From Sclerotiophoma versabilis (lineage: Eukaryota > Ascomycota > Dothideomycetes > Pleosporales > Didymellaceae): 64,000 bases of DNA. The stretch's first letter is position 1; every line of letters begins with the position of its first letter. Under the pieces are notes generated by a model. That model did not search any database, was not told the origin of the DNA, and worked only from the letters and a program-made list of their open reading frames with translations. The position numbers and the translations under genes were made by a program. The stretch spans positions 62,001-126,000 of the forward strand of contig JAAROD010000004.1 in NCBI GenBank assembly GCA_012274445.1, read 5' to 3'. Positions 24,157-36,939 of this stretch are shown here, piece by piece.

Positions 24157-27100
24157 CTACTGCGGCGCACCCATACTCTGTAATCTCGCCAGCTCGAAGT
24201 AGACACCCCTCTTCGCCATAAGTTCATCGTGTCTCCCCTTCTCCATTATCTTGCCGTGATCAAACACGTAGATGACATCGGCATGCTGAATCGTACTCAA
24301 CCGATGCGCGATAGCAATCGTTGTGCGACCTTGTGCGGCGGAGTCAAGAGCGTCTTGGACAACGCGTTCGGATGTCGAGTCGAGCGCGGAAGTGGCTTCG
24401 TCGAGGAGTCTGCACATGCGTTAGCGAATGAATCTTCAGTTGAATGTGGTAATGCAGTGAGAGCTTACAGTATCTTAGGATCCCTCAGCAGCGCCCTCGC
24501 AATTGCAAGACGCTGCCTCTGTCCACCGGATAACAGCGCACCCTTAGCACCTACGAGGGTGGAGAAACCATCTGGCAAACTCATGATGAACTCGTAAATG
24601 TTCGCGTCTTTGCATGCCTGCACAACGGCTTCCTCGCTGATATCCTCTTTATCTGCAAGAATGTTCTCGCGAATGGTTCCGGTGTATAGTGTGGTCTCCT
24701 GGCTGACTATGGCCAGCTGTGCGCGGTAGTCTTGCAGGTTGTAGTCCTGCAGGTCGACATCGTCAACGAGTACGGACCCAGCAGTGGGGTCGTAGAAGCG
24801 CTCGAGGAGCTGCATGACAGTCGACTTGCCACTACCACTAGCGCCGACGAGAGCAATGAATTGGCCAGGCTCGGCGGTGAGGTCGATACCGCGTAGGACA
24901 CGATGGTCTGGTCGCCCGGGGTAGGTGAAGCGCACGCCTTGGAGTTCGACTCGGCCGCTCAGACGATCGATCTTCTTGCCATCAGGAGACCAGTGGTCGA
25001 TCTTAGGCATGCGGTTGAGGAAGGATTTCAGAAGCTTGGCGGCGTCACGGGCCTCGCCCATATCTGGCGCAAAGGAGAAGATGGCGCCAGCTGATTGCGC
25101 ACCGTTGATGATGGCGGAGTAGACAATGAAGAATTGCAGAACCGTGTACTCTTGTGCCAGCAGTAGACGGCCACCATACCAGAAGACCAAAGCGAAGATC
25201 AACATGGAGAGACCTTGCGAAGTGGCGTATAACGAAGCGGAAATGTTGTTGAAGACGACATTACCAGCCGCCTGCTTGCCAAGTTTCTCATGATATTCGC
25301 GTAGAAGGTGTTGTTCGAGAGACAGCGTGGCGACGGTGCGGATGGAGGAGGCGGCCTCGCAGGCGAATGAAGCAGCCTCTGAGGTCTCCTTATTGCGCTT
25401 TTCCATGCGGATGAGAGCGTAAAATCGGAAATATCCGCAAGCCAACATTAAAGGAATAGTTGCTGTGCATACGAGTGCCAATTTCCAGCCGAAAGAGCAA
25501 CCAACGATGATAGCCACGAAGATCGATGCGGCAGAGCTGACGATGGTGCCGAGCGTCGCGCCACTGAGACCAGCAAGACGGTTAGCTTCTGATGAGAGGA
25601 AGCTGGCCAAAGCACCCGAGGTCACTGTCTCGCCATCGAAAAACTCCATATCCTGTCGAAGCATAGCGGCAAAGGCGCGCTGTCGAACGTTGCCAATGAG
25701 ACGAGCAGAACCCTTGGACAGTGTCATACCCTGGGCCCAGTAGAAGAAACCGATGACGAGGCCCAGCATGAAGAACATCCAACACCAGAAGTTGACGTTG
25801 TAGCCTCCCAGTGACGTGCCTGGTGACAAAAGTGAATTGATGGAGTTACCGAGGAAGATGGCCTGGATGGCTGGGTTACAGCCAGCGAGGAAACTGAAAA
25901 TCAGACCGAACGCCATGGTCTTGTGTTCACCGGCGTTCATCTCCCAGGCAAACTTGACGAGTGCCCAAGTGCCGTAGAGCTCTTCCTTTTCTTCCTTCTT
26001 TGCAACGACTGACGGGGCAGATGTGACTGTGCGTAAGAGCGCAGGCTTTTCTCCTTCGACTTCGACAGCCTTCTCGTTCTCGATGTCTTCGGTGTCGGAT
26101 AGGCGCTTGCTAGTCTGCTTTTTCTGTGTGAGTTCTTGTGCTTGGACGAGACTTGCGTATACTCCATTAGCGCGGATTAAGCTCTCGTGCGTGCCGGTCT
26201 CCACAATTTCGCCCTTTGCCATAACCACAATGTTGTCTGCCTTCTTGATCGTCGAAAGACGATGAGCAATGACGATTGTGGTACGACCCTTGGCAGCACG
26301 GTCCAGTGCGTCCTGAACTAGACTCTCTGATTTGGTGTCGAGTGCTGCAGTAGCTTCGTCGAGCAGCAGAATCTTTGGGTCCGACACGATAGCACGGGCG
26401 ATGGCAACACGTTGCTTCTGACCACCACTAAGCAAGTTTCCGCGCTCGCCGACCTTGGTCTGGTAACCTTCTGGCAGATCCATAATGAAGTCGTGTGCAT
26501 TAGCAATCTTGGCGGCCTGCTCGATAAGCTCCATCTTCTTCTCGTCGGATGCATCCGCATATTCGGTGTTGACCAATCCGTGTAAGATACTCTCATAGAC
26601 AGTAGTGCTGAAGAGTATAGGCTCTTGACTAACGATCGCCATGTGTTGCCGCAGCCATCTAAGATTCAGTGTGCTGATGTCTTTGCCGTCCAGAAAAATC
26701 TGGCCTTCCATGGGAAGATAGAAACGCTCCAAGAGGCCGACAATCGTTGATTTCCCAGATCCAGAAGCTCCTACTAATGCAACCATCTGACCGGTAGTGA
26801 CGCTCAAATTGAAGTTCTGTAGGACAACTGTGTCCGGCCGAGATGGGTAAATGTGCTTGAGATTCTTGAACTCGAGGTTACCGACAAAGTTTTCAGGAGT
26901 TTCGCCCTCTTCGGTTTCCGGATCAATAGGTGACTTGCGCTCGATAGTGTTGAAAACCTTGGTCGCCGCCGCGGTAGCTCCACCAAAAGCCTGAAGATGC
27001 GGAAGGTTCGAACCGATGGAGATACCAGCAATCATGGTTGCCATGACGACTGTCAAGATATTCGCAACGCCCAGCTCGCCGTTATCAAGGAACCTTTTTC

Positions 27101-28224
27101 CTTGCCAGAATGCCAGAGAATATTGCAAGTTCAGCACACACATCATGCCTGCGATCATCATGGATAGCCAGAATTTAGCCTTGAAGTCGTATCCAGTTGC
27201 CTTGTCCAAAAAGACCTTGTACTTCTCCTGGAGACGCCTTTGCGTACCATACGCTGCTACGTTGCGAGCCGATGCCAAGACTTCTTCGGCCAGGGATGCT
27301 GCCGTAGCGTTTTCGTCGATTGCGAGCGTCTGGTTCTTCTTCATCATTGTGCCATTCACGCCCATCATGAGGACGAGAGCGACAGTAGCTGATAACATGA
27401 TAAGAGACAATTTCCAAGACCGGATGAAACCAATGATAATAGCGGACACGAACATGGACACGCCAGAAACGAAGAGACCGATCTTCTGGCCGATTCCATC
27501 CTGGACGAGGTTCATGTCAGAGCTGATGCGGGTGGTGACTTCTCCAGATCCGAGGAAATCGAAGAAAGCGATGTTCTGCCTGAAGATGGCGCGGAGGTAA
27601 AGTTCTCGAATCTGTTTGGTAATTTGCTCTCCGGTGTAGGAGAATCCAATGATACTGATGTATGTTGTAACGAACGAACCGATAGCTAAAAATTTGTCAG
27701 TGCAGATACAGGAAGGGAGTTGATCCGTACATACCAAGATAGATAAAGTATAAAGTAAACTGATTGGTTTGGCTCTTGAAGTGCGCTGCGGCGGTAGCGT
27801 CCACCGAGAAACTCGTAAAGCTGCCTGCAAAATTACCATAAACAAGCTATGTCATGTCAGCAGAAGAGCTTGAGATAGAAGCAGGCATATGTGTTTCGCC
27901 CTGTAGTTTTCAGATGGTGTGGGTACATACTGTCATTAAGGGCATCACAGCTCCAGCTGCAATAGAGGCAATGAGCGATACAATCATTATGAAAGTGTGT
28001 TTTTTGTTCGCATATCGAAACAACGCAAAGTAGCCGACGCTGAGTTTTGGTGCATCGGTCTGTTTGTCGATAATCTGCTTGTCGTGGTCGCTAAGACCAG
28101 AAGTGAGCGTCTTCGCCCCTTCCTCAGATGGCGCATCGAGCTTCTCATCGATTCCCTTCCCGGGCGGCGAGTCAATGTTCAACGTCGCTGCGTTCGCGGC
28201 AGCGCGCTCTTGAGGAGCAGCCAT
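24157..28224 (-). CDS. ABCB-type full-length multidrug ABC transporter
   Basis: ATP-driven exporter of the MDR/Ste6 type, with two membrane domains and two nucleotide-binding domains, predicted in the plasma membrane. Exons 28224-27931, 27846-27735, 27685-24469 and 24409-24157 give 1291 residues, normal for the family. Both NBDs are complete: Walker A GASGSGKST near residues 440 and 1082, signatures LSGGQKQR and LSGGQRQR, and Walker B ILLLDEA (the second is split across the last intron). H-loops appear as IVIAHRLST and IAIAHRLST. The first 98 residues are polar before the first helix (HTFIMIVSLIASIAAGAVM). The start at 28224 (MAAPQERAAANA) is chosen over an in-frame upstream codon giving an atypical extension. 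Substrate cannot be told; drug, toxin or lipid export are typical of the group. Confidence 0.94.
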
Positions 28225-31200
28225 GGCGTTGTACTGGCTCCTGAAGAGTGGATTGTCGATGTACCTCGAAAGAGAGTCGCAAACTAGGTGTCTTTGACCC
28301 TGCGAGAGTTCAACCTCGGCGCCACCAGCCGAATGCACAGGCCTGAAATCGGGTTCGGGTTGACTACGAATCCCGTGTCACTAGACCGAAGCTGGCAAAG
28401 GGGCAACGTCAATTCGTTCTGGAGTTTTCGATGGTGGCTCGCGTAGAGGTTTCACGTGCGACAAGCTTGGTTTTCACGGTTAGGGGTACCCGCTGAATAC
28501 GCAAATACGGTGGCGGACGAGTGTTTGTGGAGGAATCAACCACGGACCGCAGTGTCGCGCAGCTAAGACGTACGTCGATCGTGGAGAGGAGGTGGAGGAC
28601 GACTACGCGTTGCAGACGAAAGAAATTATACCTTCGCTGTGGCCATCTGCTTGTTTGCTCGTTTGCTCGCTCAGGACTGCAGGTGCAATGGTGTTCGCAG
28701 ATGGGAAAGGCCAGTCCTTTGAATTAGAAGGGCGCTGCGTTGCTGCGACTGCCTAACGCAGTCATCAACCTTCCGTGAGGTCGTTGGAACCGGACAGGTT
28801 GGTCCGTCGCCACCATAGGGCTGGTCGCATTTAGATACGGGCTGCATTCTTCCAAGCAGTCAGCAAGACTTCGTTCACATTCGTCTGCAGTCGGGACCAA
28901 TCATCGGTGAGAGGGCCTGACTGCGCGATGCCGGACACGGAGTGTGAAAAGTACCGACGCTGCAACCGTATACAACCGTACACTAGGAACTCCGCCCATC
29001 TTCACTTGCGTTCGTTCTCACTCTCAACATTGATACAGCACTAAGGCAAGCTGTCGCATCACGGGTACGCTTGGCTCCGGCACGCCGACAAAGAAACAGT
29101 GCGCCCTTCTGTTCTGCGACGTATATCGCGAGTTGTGCGACGGAGCTTAGGACTGATGGGAACGGTAGCATCAGGCAGCAATCTTGCGTATCCCTCAGCC
29201 ACACACATTACTACAAAGCGAAGCTTGACGCAAAGCTTAATGCGATGTTACGAAGCTTAACAAGGGTTTCGGCAGGCCTGCATCGCATTTGTTGTTGCCT
29301 GGGGCTGAACACTGTTGTCTGGAGTGGTGCACGTGATGTTTACCTCCACCATATCTTGTCGGCCAATCATCTTCAGATGACAGAACCTATGAGTACGAGC
29401 CGCAATCTTGTGGTGGCTTTTGTACTATGAGGCTTCTCTCACGCATCTGGGGCACCACTTTCGCTGACGACCACTTGTTCATCCTACCAAACAAGTCCTT
29501 GACTTAATTATAGGGTCAAATCTGCACTTTGTGCTTAAACGCGTTGGACACCCTCATCGATCAAAGTGGGGTAAACGGCCAGGGAGGCCTTCGCTCACAC
29601 CACAAGAATCCTGCGGGTGGATGCCTTGTCCATCGATCAGGCCATTGCCGTCAAGCGAGCCCAGTAGGTTTCGATGACGAAGGAGGTGTTGTTGAGCTGA
29701 CAAAGTTCTCATCTTCGTCGGCTTAGAAGAACATCAGCTGAACACGGTCAATGTCATGTTCCGCTAATATTGATAGTGGCGTATGGATCAATGCATGATC
29801 TTCGGTCAGTACGCAGTCTTCTACGGCGGCCCTGATTCTCGAGAGAATGGGGTGTGCAACATGTCCTGCATTCGCGCTCTGCGGCTGTGATCTGCGGTTC
29901 AAGCGTTGTACCGCAGGAGCGCTTTGCCCATTCGCCTTTCGTCACAAATTTCATGATCAATCTCTGGATCAACAACTCCTCAGGATACAGACCTGTATCA
30001 GGAAGTGAGAGATTGCTTCAATAACTACATGAGAAATTCGGAGCTGGTGCAACGGATTTTCGCGAAAATGCCTTTGGGATACTTGCTTTGATGGGAAATT
30101 CTTGTCCGTACCTTCATGTTCGTTGATTACAAGTCAGTCGTGAACTATGTCCACAATAGTCACCCTGTAGAGGTGACTGAAGACTGCAGCACCGTATATG
30201 TGCTATCTGCAGTAGGCCTCAGTAACACTTACTTCTTCATTCGCACCACCCCGTGCACGTGAAGAGCTGAAAAGGAGGAAGACATCCTGCCGCCTACCAA
30301 TAGTGGACTGTGTTCTCGGCCATTAATATGTCATAACATCATCTGACTTTTAACAAGTTATGCCATGGTTTTGACAGTCAGTCATTCATATTCTTGATCA
30401 TGCTTGGCGTACTTTCCCAGCAAGCACAGCATTTACAATGATGATGAGAACCCTTCCCATCATCTTTACAACATCCACTTCGCCCACCGTGGGCAAGCAC
30501 AAGTTCTCCCTAACATGTCACTGGTGAGGACCATCGCAGTCCTACACCAGCGGAATCCTCAAGTCAGCAGCAAGGGCGCGTTCGCCCAGCGCAGGTACTC
30601 AGGTGACCGGTAGAACCACCACAATCAGATCAACATTGGCCTGGCAGTCTATTGTTTCGTTCTCTCCGAGATCATCAGCAGCCCGAGCAGCTTGGATAGC
30701 TTCAGCAAACCTGGTCCTCATCTGGAAGATCCATTTACTGAACAGTGTTCGATCTCATACACACTTCCCACCGTTGGCGCCTTTTTAATAACTCTCAAAG
30801 CACGCTGGTATTATAAAGAGCTATTTACGAGGATCTTGAAACTGACATAACTCTGCGGACTTCGTGGTCAGAACAAGCTACAGGAATGATTAGGCAGTAC
30901 ACTTTTAAATACCTATAGGTCTTAGTTAACCTAATTAGAGCTACAAATCCGCTTTTAGCTCTGAACTACATAGACAGAGGTTTAAAGAACATATTAAAAA
31001 GCTTTATAAGGAGAACAGCATTGTCTGTAACTAAGTAAGAGCTGACACTTATTAGAGATTGCAACACGTAGGACTTAAGCTAAATGTACACTGAAACTAA
31101 AGGTATAGTGCACTTATAACACTTTAAGGCTAAGACAAGAAAACAATAGAAAGTAAAATAATTAGGTTATTAGTTCAAGCTATGTTTACTAAAACAGCTT

Positions 31201-32100
31201 TTATAATATTCTTTACTACAGCATTACGACATACACATTGGGATGGGTTTAGAGCAACAATGGCAGAGAACAGGCGTACTCTCTTCAGTAAGGAGAGGAG
31301 GTGGTGACAGCTTGATATGGTCAGAACTCTTGGAAAGCTTCGCAGGAGACATCCGTCTATTGTTCTCGTTATTCCTATTCGGACGAGAAAACGAGTGTCT
31401 AGAAGCGTTTAATCCAATCTCATTACAAAGCACGATATTGAGAGTCTGCACTTCGGTTTTGGGTTCCCACTGCGATGTCTCATTCTAGAAACAGGTAGCT
31501 TTGCAACCTGTTCTTCGGTTCAAACAATGTGAGTAGATGTATGACGGTCACAGTGCCCGTTAAGGGAACATGATCTTTGCTTGATTCCTGCGTGATAGAC
31601 TGAAATGGTGACTGAGAATGGATTCTGAACAGGTCTTCAAGACCTTTGCCTTCGAGGTTGATCTTAGGATATTGTCAAGACTCCAGCCCTCTCGTGCATG
31701 TGACGAGATTTCCCTAACACACTCCCTGTAGGTCTTCCCTCAAGGCAAGCACTGAAGATAGCGCAGTATTATTCGGCCTCGGTGTTTGTCTTGTGAGTGC
31801 GTTACTTGAAAGGTTGCACTGACGGTCCGAGGAGAAAGATTTGGGTGGAGGTTTCGCGGATACTAAGCAAAAAGGACGATCCTGCAACAAGATGGTCATC
31901 AAGTTGTCTTTCTGATGCATGAATTTTGAGAACGTACTGCTAATGGTTATCATTCATCGCTAGTCTCAAAATCAAATCGTACTTGCGGTTTGCGCAGCCG
32001 ATCAATCAAATATTCTCGTAACACGTCTCGTGGAACCCCTCAAACTCCTCGCTTGCCTATCATACAGGCCATAATCCATGCTGACGTCCTCTTTGATCTT
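28225..32100. other. 3.9 kb stretch without a supportable gene
   Basis: Only short, mutually overlapping frames with no domain. The left part is the ABC transporter 5' flank. The middle is irregular in composition and may hold remains of repeats. An AT-rich island at about 30,890-31,215 is listed separately. Confidence 0.4.
30890..31215. repeat. AT-rich island, probable RIP-degraded relic
   Basis: Roughly 330 bp of sharply AT-rich sequence dense in TTA, TAA, TAG and TATA, with stops in every frame. It contrasts with the balanced composition of the neighbouring genes. The dinucleotide look (many TA, few CG) is what repeat-induced point mutation leaves behind. No transposon family or terminal repeat could be recognised. 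Confidence 0.4.
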
Positions 32101-32765
32101 CTACCTCCTCGCCCTGACGTTGTATGGACTCTCCTCAGCCGCCTTGAACGAGTCGAAGGCAAATAAGCTCACGAGATACAGCGCCACAAACCGTATTGCC
32201 ACGTCTCCGAACCCACCGTTGCCTGTCATCAGCCTTTGCAACCCCGCAAATGCCCCCTCACCCACTGTCTGGCTGGGCTGGCTTGCGCTTCCCAATGTCC
32301 TGCCCTTCGATGAAAAGACTGCAGATCCTGCGCCACCGGCACCCGTATCGTTTGAGGCTTTGCGAACGGCAGCTGTGAGGGCAGATGGGTTGGCACCGCG
32401 GATCGTTTCGATTACGGACTTGTTCTTGATTACAAGGAATGTTGGCATCCTGCACTAGTGTCAGCCCTCGCTCTTGTCTCTTGTCCACGTTCACTATCCT
32501 GTACCCTCTTCTCCTCCCCAAATGGGTACACCTACGCTGAAACTCCATACTTCTTTGCTACCTCTTGCTGTGCATCCACATCGACCTTGACAAATTGCAG
32601 TTTCCCAGGCTTTGTCTCCTTCTCAGCAAGTGTTTGAAATACTGGCGCAATTGCTTTGCAAGGCCCGCACCAGTCGGCGTAGAAATCGACGATTGTGTAG
32701 GTCGACGAGTTGAGGAGCGTTTCGAAGTGTGAGGTACTGGTTACGGGTATGATCTTGCCCGGCAT
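32101..32765 (-). CDS. Thioredoxin with C-terminal hydrophobic extension
   Basis: Exons 32765-32536 and 32449-32101 give 192 residues, against about 105 for ordinary thioredoxin. Residues 1-110 are a complete thioredoxin fold: DFYADWCGPCKAIAPVF with the redox WCGPC motif at 32-36, FVKVDVDAQQEVAKKYGVSA, and the cis-proline segment MPTFLVI at the start of exon 2. A Gly/Ala/Ser-rich linker follows (SNDTGAGGAGSAVF), and then a short hydrophobic stretch (IRFVALYLVSLFAF) at about 165-178 and a basic end. The tail could anchor the domain to a membrane, facing the cytosol if it is a tail anchor; this is inference. The 86-nt intron (GTAGGT...GTGCAG) restores the frame at the cis-proline. Role is probably disulfide reduction near a membrane. 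Confidence 0.9.
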
Positions 32766-34879
32766 TGTCGCGGTTAATACTTGTCGCGCTACGAGTTTCT
32801 AATATAGTGTGGATTATGTTGAGGTCAGGAATCGTGTAAGCGGTGGTGGTAGCTTCCGGTGTCGATGACGGTGAACGTGAAATGTGGAGGACAGCTTGCC
32901 GGGGTCTCTCGATAGAGGGTCGTGTGATCCGTGCATTCAAGAAAATCCCCGATTGGTCGCCGGTGCAAGACATCATCACGGCAACACAGCACAAGTCCAC
33001 ATCCTGTAACCACACAGTAGGAGAAAGTTTACATGGGCCCTTTCCAGAAGGTAAATACTTTAACCGTCAGAACAAGCATATAGGACCGCAGCAGTGGCTT
33101 ATGGGTGGTGTGCTGGCACACATCCACCAAATGCCTCGAGGCAGCATTCGAAAGCCTTACAAAACAACATGCGAACTGAGACAAGTCCTTCTACTCTTCA
33201 AATCTAAGCGCTGATCACTAATAGGGAGTCATCTAATTTCAAGATCGAGGCAACATGTCTACCTGAGCGATCAAGAAAGAGCACACAAAGGGCGTTTCTG
33301 CAGGCGTCACGCCAAAGAAGACACTCGGTTTTCCGTCGACTTTTGCTGAAAGCTCAGCTTTCGTGTCTTTTTGACTCTTTATCACAAACGGCGGCAACGC
33401 TCACAATACATGGGGAAAACTTCATTTCCAATTGCTTGATGTTTCGCGAAAAATATCAGGGGCCTTGATGCCTTCATTGTTCCACTCATTCAGCAAGCAC
33501 AATTCTAACGTCTCGCACCGTACAGCAAACCGCTCCTCGCTACTAGTTCGAGCAACGAGAGAGGCTACACTTGGATCGCACTGTCGCATTGAAGTGGAAG
33601 GTGCTACGGTATGACATTCCACGGCACATCATACTAACACCAGCGATGACTTCGCGCCATTTTGAGCTGGCTACGTTGTAATCTCGCTCGTCATTGCAAC
33701 CATACATCTTCTAAGCTGCTTAACAAAAGATCTCGAAAGGGTTCCACGCTGCACAACACTGAATCGTCCCTTGTCAATACAGTGAGTTACTATGTGGAAA
33801 ACGTGCCTTGAACCCGAAGTACTATGGGAGACACCGTCTTACCAAAACATGCCGCTGTGACGCAGGCGAACTGTCACCTCCACTATCTATGATTACACGA
33901 TACGTCATTATCAAGATAATACCATATACAGGCTTGGCAGGTCCTTCTCCGATACTAGGGAAAAACTTACCCCATCCAGGCCGAGCTTCAGCAGTGCGGA
34001 TGTGGACACTGCAACCGTGTGACACGGCTTTGGCAAGAGCGCGGAGTGGCACATCTCAAACTCCACAGATATTGTGATCAACCAAAGTTGTCCGGGGGAG
34101 GAAACGACAATGCGCTGCGAGTCATGCCAATGGAAGCTTCTACCGCAAAGCAGGTACTGGGATCAGATTGACAAATACGATATAATATGGCCGAGCAGGC
34201 AGCAAGAAAAACCGGCGCGTATGTAGACAAGCGAGGACAACGACACACTTGACAGCATTCTGGGCATTCACTTATCAGAATACCTGAAGTCTGCCCGGTT
34301 GCTGGCCTGGAGGTGTCAGACGTCGAAAGAGGAAGGCAATCACAGGGCTAAGATTGGTTACAGTGACAGGTACGCTAGCACTTGGTCGGGCCTCTCGGAA
34401 CCACAAAGAAGGCTTGACAAGCTCAACGCTAGTCAAGGTTATTCGATGGACCCCTTGACATCACGAAGTGAAAATCCCAACATCTCTAATGAACATGTTG
34501 TCCTTGAGATCGAGCGCTCAGAGTGGGATACCTACGATCAACATGCAAGCCAAATCGCGTAAAGCCTGAGATCCTCCAGATTCATCTGTTTGCCCTGAGC
34601 ATGGCCGCGTCACGTTGCGCATTACGAAGACCAGGTTCTATAGTCCTTGGCTCGATCACAACAGCACGCTACATCCGCTCATTCATATCCCAACGCATGC
34701 TATTTTCGAACCGTCGAATTGGCCGAACGCTTAGTCTACCCGCGAGTTCCACGCTGACGACGCCTCTCAAGCTCAATGTACTCTGATGATATCCTCTGTT
34801 CTTTTTTTTTCTTCCTTTCTTGCTCTATCTCCCTTCTTCTCCCTCTTTTCCTTTGCGCATCCGCAATTTCATTATCAAA
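32766..34879. other. Intergenic, no gene recognised
   Basis: About 2.1 kb with short frames only and no recognised domain. The right end is pyrimidine-rich leader of the GT34 gene. Confidence 0.45.
34801..34856 (+). promoter_or_regulatory. Pyrimidine-rich leader before GT34 gene
   Basis: An almost pure C/T run starts with a T tract and ends about 25 bp before the GT34 start codon. Such CT boxes are common just upstream of transcription starts in filamentous ascomycetes. The role is inferred from position. Confidence 0.4.
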
Positions 34880-36159
34880 ATGCCTGGCCCTGTGTTTTCT
34901 GCTCACCGCATCGCAGCACTTAGTGTCTTCCTATTCTTCATTTCTGTCTTTATCTATTCCGCCGCGAGCATCCACCATGGTAACAATCCAGTACAGCAAA
35001 TCAAGGACACAGCGAGCGGCGCCGCAAATAATGCTGCGAACATATTCAAGCACGAGCAACCCACAATGAGCGAATCTTTCCTCAACCTTTACGAATCAAT
35101 ACGAACAAATGTGTCTGCGCCGACATACACGGACCCCTCTGGGCAGGAGTACAAGATCAACGAGCATGGGCCGTGGTGGAAGAAGCCGCTCAGGAACGAG
35201 ATCCTTATCGTTGATATCGACACCCGCGTGCCCGATGGCAACAATGAGCTATGGAATAACGGACGCATGGATTGGGTCAAAATGAATCCTAAGAAGGATG
35301 GTGGCATGGTCTCCGCCTCCTTCATGAACCACTTCCTCTACTGTAAACCCTCCCAGCATTCTCAAACTCATCTCCAGAACTAACATTCTTCTTAGCTCAA
35401 ATCCACGGATATGACTATCGCTTTTTCAATGCACGCTCAATGGAAACTGAGGGCTACCACAACACATGGGTGAAACCGCACGTTCTCTCTGAGCTCCTTG
35501 AATCTTATCGCTTTGTCGTGTTTATCGACGCCGACGCGACTGTCCAGCACCTCGAGCTGCCCATCGAATGGCTGTTCAACCGCTGGGGCATCACGCCCTT
35601 AACCTCCATCGCGATGCCGCTCGACACCCGACAGATACTTAATGGCGATGAAAACGCGTCGAACGACAGCAAGGGCAAACTCGCGCTCAATACCGGTGTG
35701 GTAATCGCGCAGGCCCTACCGTACACATTTGAGATGATGACGGCGTGGAAAGAATGCCCCTCGGAAAAGCAATATCCGGGATGCGCGACCTGGAAGCAAG
35801 AGTGGAGTCACGAGCAGAAAGCCTTCTCCGAGTACATTCGCTGGGACTACAACCCCACGGGCACCGAGATTGTCGAAATCCCTTGTGACGACGCAATGGG
35901 GTATCCGGGTATCAACAAACACGCGCACATTCTGAGCAAGTGCGCTGGAACCTTCCTGCGCCATCATACCGTGGACAAGGCCATGACGAAGCAAAGCACT
36001 GAGGAGGCCATGCTGCAGTCCATGACGGATCTGGCACATAAGATGCTACAGCAGAACAAGGACAAGTTCTGGTTCAAAGAGGGAGAAAAGAAGAACACGG
36101 AGCGGACGGGTGGGAACGAGCCGGTCATTACGGGGAAGCCGGGACCTGCTGCGCAATAA
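34880..36159 (+). CDS. GT34 family glycosyltransferase (GMA12/MNN10 type)
   Basis: Golgi alpha-mannosyl- or galactosyltransferase acting on glycoproteins or wall polymers. Exons 34880-35342 and 35396-36159 give 408 residues. It has type II topology: a short cytosolic N-terminus, a signal-anchor helix (ALSVFLFFISVFIYSAA, about residues 14-30), a stem, then the catalytic domain. The GT34 core is seen in ILIVDIDTRVPDG, SFMNHFLYSQIHGYDYRFF, and the metal-binding DxD in FVVFIDADATVQH, followed by LNTGVVIAQ, EWSHEQKAFSEY and FLRHHTV. The intron (GTAAAC...CTTAG) interrupts the FLYSQIHGYDY block in phase. The start gives the expected short cytosolic tail. Donor sugar and acceptor cannot be settled from sequence. 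Confidence 0.92.
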
Positions 36160-36939
36160 GTGTGATGACCACGCGCAGAACTCATTTCTGATATGCATTT
36201 GAGCGCCGGAGTTTCTAAACATGATACCTTAGAATGCTATTTCGTAATGATAGATCATGATACTTCGACACCCTGGGTCTCCATCGAGACTTCCGGAGTT
36301 TACCTCCATATAGTAAATACTCATCAACGAAACGCAGATATCGATGCGACACCCAGAATTTCAGCCCGCACGCCTCCTGTCGATCTCCGGCAGTAATCTG
36401 ATGTACAGACACATCTCTACAAATCTCGCACGTCACCACATCCGAGTCGAGGGGTCTGACTAGCTACTCCTCCGGAGTCGCAAACTGCACATGTGCATCT
36501 CTGGCCCCGATGGTAATTGTATAGGTTAAGTGCACACGCCAGTAGAGGAAACCAGCAGACGAAGCTGGGATGGATACCAACAGTATGAATATCCCGGGAT
36601 TGAGTAGGGCAGTGGTCAGAATTCATGAGTCCATTCTAGCAACTCGAACTTTATTCCTCGTAAGTGGATGGTTTTGTACAAGTCAAGTGCTTTTTCACGT
36701 TGTATCATGTCATATCATGTTATATTTATCGTATTATATCATATCACAACGTAACGTACTTTTCTTCACTCCAATCCACATACTATCATAATGTCGTAAT
36801 CATACCCGTCAATCTACAGACCGCAGTTACACTTGCCGGTACCAAGACACAATCATAAGCTCGTACACTCTACCGCATCCCTCCCGTCTGCCTATATCTT
36901 CTACCGCACATTTCCACGTCAGCTTATCCCACTTTCTCT
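36160..36939. other. Intergenic with AT-rich low-complexity patch
   Basis: No gene recognised. Around 36,700-36,760 the sequence is a low-complexity run of ATCAT/TATAT-like words. It separates the 3' ends of two converging genes, so it likely holds their terminators. Confidence 0.45.
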
